This document shows, one piece after another, positions 61,748 through 64,000 of a DNA stretch of 64,000 nucleotides. The notes beneath the pieces were generated by a model. That model was not told the DNA's origin. It ran no database searches and saw only the letters and a program-made list of their open reading frames with translations. Both the position numbers and the translations under genes were made by a program. The stretch lies in assembly GCA_009929265.1 (NCBI GenBank), contig SAAU01000005.1, positions 1 through 64,000 on the forward strand, in the 5' to 3' direction. The first letter of the stretch is position 1, and each line of letters begins with the position of its first letter. Source of the stretch: Alphaproteobacteria bacterium (lineage in GTDB: Bacteria; Pseudomonadota; Alphaproteobacteria; CASFRQ01; SAAU01).

Positions 61748-62420
61748 TTCTATTTTACGCTTGGAACATATTTTTCATTCTTTTGGAACGAAAAAGAAGC
61801 CTATTTTGGTCTTGAATGATGTTAATTTTTCCATTTCAGAAGGGCAAATTGTGGCTTTGCAAGGGCCTTCGGGTTCTGGAAAATCAACTTTGCTTCAAAT
61901 TGCAGGCCTGCTTGAGGCGCCAAAAGGGGGACGCATCTTTTTTCAAGATAAAGAATGCACCACAATGAAGGACAAGCAACGTACCCTTTTTCGTCGGGAA
62001 TATTTGGGCTTTGTCTATCAACGGCATTTGTTGTTGAATGAATTTTCGGCGTTGGAAAATGTTATGGTTCCCCTGAAAATTGCCCTTAAAGATAAAAAAG
62101 AGCAAAAGGAAAGGGCCGAATTCTTTTTGGAAAAATTGGGATTGAAAGACAGAATGCTTCATCGCCCTGCTGAATTATCAGGGGGGGAAGCTCAACGGGT
62201 CGCTATTGCCCGCGCGCTGGTTCATTCGCCAAAGCTTTTACTGGCCGATGAGCCGACAGGAAATTTGGATCCCAAAACCTCTGAAGAAGTGTTTGAAAGC
62301 TTGCTTGAAATTGTAAAGGAAACGCATTTGGCAGCCTTTATTGCAACGCATAATCCTGTGCTTGCCGAAAAAATGGATAGGAAAGTTTTAATGGGATCGG
62401 GCGTTTTAATTGAAGCTTAA
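61740..62420 (+). CDS. lolD: Lipoprotein-releasing ABC transporter ATP-binding protein LolD
   Basis: 226 residues: Walker A GPSGSGKST, Q-loop (FVYQRHLLLNEFSALENVMVPL), LSGGEAQRVAIARAL signature, Walker B LLLADEPTGNLD, and the His switch (FIATHN). The start ATG 61740 overlaps lolC by eight bases with GGAGG upstream, coupling their translation. It supplies ATP hydrolysis for LolC. Confidence 0.95.
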   Translation: MSNSILRLEHIFHSFGTKKKPILVLNDVNFSISEGQIVALQGPSGSGKSTLLQIAGLLEAPKGGRIFFQDKECTTMKDKQRTLFRREYLGFVYQRHLLLNEFSALENVMVPLKIALKDKKEQKERAEFFLEKLGLKDRMLHRPAELSGGEAQRVAIARALVHSPKLLLADEPTGNLDPKTSEEVFESLLEIVKETHLAAFIATHNPVLAEKMDRKVLMGSGVLIEA

Positions 62421-62477
62421 AGAACGCTTTTGATGAAATTAGGTTAAGAAATTAGAGTTAAGGAAGTTTTTAAAGTC

Positions 62478-64000
62478 ATGACACCGTCTTTTATACATCT
62501 TCGTGTTCATACGCAATACTCTCTTTTAGAGGGGGCTTTGAAAGTTGAAAAGCTTATCCCTCTTTGCGTGAAGGAGAATATGCCAGCTGTTGCCATGACC
62601 GATACGAATAATATGTATGGGATTATGAACTTTTCAAAAACGTGTGAAGGGGCGGGAGTTCAACCTATTTTAGGGACGCAACTTCTTTTGAAAAGAGAGC
62701 CTGAGGACGGAAATGCCTTAACGCTAAAGGAAGATATTGCCCCTGTTTTTGATAAAATTGTTTTGCTGGTTCAAAATGAAGTGGGCTATCAAAATATCCT
62801 AAAAATTTTCAATCGCTTTTATTTGGCAGAGGGTAAAGAAATCACCCCTCACACCACTTTGGAAGAGCTTGAAGAATACCAAAACGGCCTGATTTTACTT
62901 TCAGGCGGGGTAGAAGGGCCGATTGGACATTACCTTTTAGATGGAAAAACCCAAAAGGCAGATGAGATAACACAGCGTCTTCAAAAAATGTTCCCCAATC
63001 GCTTTTATATGGAACTTCAACGCCATGGAATGGATACAGAAATTGAAACAGAGGGAAAGTTTTTAGAGCTTTCTTCCAAATATGACATTCCCCTTGTGGC
63101 GACAAATGAAGTCTTCTTTGAAAATGAGGAAATGTTTGAGGCGCAAGATGCCTTAATTTGTATTGCCGAAAAAACCTATGTGGATGAGGAAAAACGTCGT
63201 CATTTAACACCAGAGCATTACTTTAAGACAGCAGATGAAATGTGTGAGCTGTTTAAGGATTTGCCAGAGGCGCTTCAAAACACGGTTGAAATTGCAAAAA
63301 GATGTGCGTTTGATGTTGGGAAACGTTCTCCTGCTTTACCAAACTTTGATTGTAAGGGGAAAAGTGAACGGGAAATGTTGCTTCAAAAAACCTATGAAGG
63401 CTTTGAAGAAAAGATGAAAGACCGCTCAAAAGAGGAAAAAGAACGCTATAAAGAACGTCTTGAAGAAGAGCTTAAAATCATTACGCAAATGGGGTTTGAG
63501 GGCTACTTTTTAATTGTTGCAGATTTTATTCAATGGTCGAAAAAACACGGGATTCCTGTGGGACCTGGACGGGGTTCTGGTGCGGGCTCTGTTGTGGCGT
63601 GGTCACTGACGATTACGGATATTGATCCGCTTCGATTTAACTTGCTTTTTGAACGATTTTTGAATCCAGAACGGGTAAATATGCCTGATTTTGATGTCGA
63701 TTTTTGTCAGGAAAGACGAGAAGAGACCATTAAATATGTTCAAGAAAAATATGGCTTTGATCATGTGGCACAAATCATTACTTTTGGAAAGCTTCAAGCC
63801 AAAGCGGTAATTCGAGATGTGGGGCGTGTGCTTCAAATTCCTTATCCTGTGGTGGATAGGCTTTCTAAAATGGTGCCGACGGGCTTAAATAATGGCCATC
63901 CCTATACGTTGAAAGACGCGTTGGAGTTGGAGCCAGAGTTTGAAGTTGAATGCGATAAAGATCCCGAAATTAAACACCTTTTGGAAATTGCCTTAAAGTT
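62478..64000 (+). CDS. dnaE: DNA polymerase III alpha subunit, N-terminal part (cut by window edge)
   Basis: Replicative polymerase catalytic subunit; 507 codons are visible before the window ends. The PHP domain starts SFIHLRVHTQYSLLEGALKVEKLI, with Arg replacing one His as in other alphaproteobacterial DnaE, so its metal site may be incomplete. The polymerase palm has VGPGRGSGAGSVVAW and PDFDVDFCQERREE with the catalytic Asp pair. The ATG follows AAGGAAG. It ends the conserved proS-lolC-lolD-dnaE block. Confidence 0.95.
   Translation, partial: MTPSFIHLRVHTQYSLLEGALKVEKLIPLCVKENMPAVAMTDTNNMYGIMNFSKTCEGAGVQPILGTQLLLKREPEDGNALTLKEDIAPVFDKIVLLVQNEVGYQNILKIFNRFYLAEGKEITPHTTLEELEEYQNGLILLSGGVEGPIGHYLLDGKTQKADEITQRLQKMFPNRFYMELQRHGMDTEIETEGKFLELSSKYDIPLVATNEVFFENEEMFEAQDALICIAEKTYVDEEKRRHLTPEHYFKTADEMCELFKDLPEALQNTVEIAKRCAFDVGKRSPALPNFDCKGKSEREMLLQKTYEGFEEKMKDRSKEEKERYKERLEEELKIITQMGFEGYFLIVADFIQWSKKHGIPVGPGRGSGAGSVVAWSLTITDIDPLRFNLLFERFLNPERVNMPDFDVDFCQERREETIKYVQEKYGFDHVAQIITFGKLQAKAVIRDVGRVLQIPYPVVDRLSKMVPTGLNNGHPYTLKDALELEPEFEVECDKDPEIKHLLEIALK

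Overview
This 64 kb window is a gene-dense, low-GC bacterial chromosome segment. It looks like an alphaproteobacterium, probably host-associated (gut-type or endosymbiont-like lineage). The evidence for this is gene order: proS-lolC-lolD-dnaE, the leuS position followed by lptE-holA, efp-suhB, and obgE-rsfS, together with Gram-negative envelope genes (porin, LptE, LolCD, OmpA-like, many lipoproteins). The exact taxon is an inference. There are no insertion sequences, CRISPR arrays, rRNA genes or prophage genes.

Layout. 1-3.6 kb: a truncated cysteine-rich secreted protein, rdgB, an ankyrin-repeat protein and an unknown protein. 3.6-10.3 kb: asd, a lipoprotein hydrolase, tRNA-Leu(GAG), an Hpt / OmpR-type regulator / EnvZ-type kinase cluster, and GTP-type PEP carboxykinase. 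10.3-17.3 kb: an acidic protein with a new-looking threefold repeat, uvrC, pgsA, a family-4-like uracil-DNA glycosylase and a TPR lipoprotein. 17.3-21.3 kb (minus): pgpA, a ferredoxin-thioredoxin-reductase-like mini-protein coupled to a SUKH/SMI1-like protein, queA, and a Clostridium-type gltX. 21.3-24.9 kb: porin, then a LeuRS C-terminal remnant exactly where leuS should be, lptE and holA. 25-37 kb: accessory and envelope genes, including a coiled-coil protein, an RlhA-like U32 protein, tRNA-Pro(TGG) with an AT-rich DUF4209 gene beside it, small lipoproteins, DUF2147, DUF192, a Bax-like protein, an Nfu-type protein and murJ. An intergenic region at 36.7-37.3 kb encodes a strong small-RNA candidate. 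37.3-49.8 kb (minus apart from tetR): a complete N-type ATPase operon atpDCQRBEFAG downstream of obgE-rsfS, then accBC, alr and a glutaredoxin-like protein that lacks its cysteine. 49.8-64 kb: a TPR-methyltransferase fusion, rpmE, an OmpA-like protein, suhB, efp with divergent epmA, uvrD, archaeal/eukaryotic-type proS, lolC, lolD and the start of dnaE.

Main themes. (1) Aminoacyl-tRNA synthetase turnover: proS and gltX look foreign, and leuS survives only as an anticodon-binding plus C-terminal fragment. (2) An N-ATPase whose c subunit carries the Na+-site residues plus a second carboxylate. (3) A structured sRNA candidate with its own promoter and terminator and two exposed UCUCCCC segments. 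(4) Several familiar folds without catalytic residues (glutaredoxin-like, Bax-like) or with altered metal-site spacing (FTR-like). All homology calls were made by eye from motifs; no searches were run.
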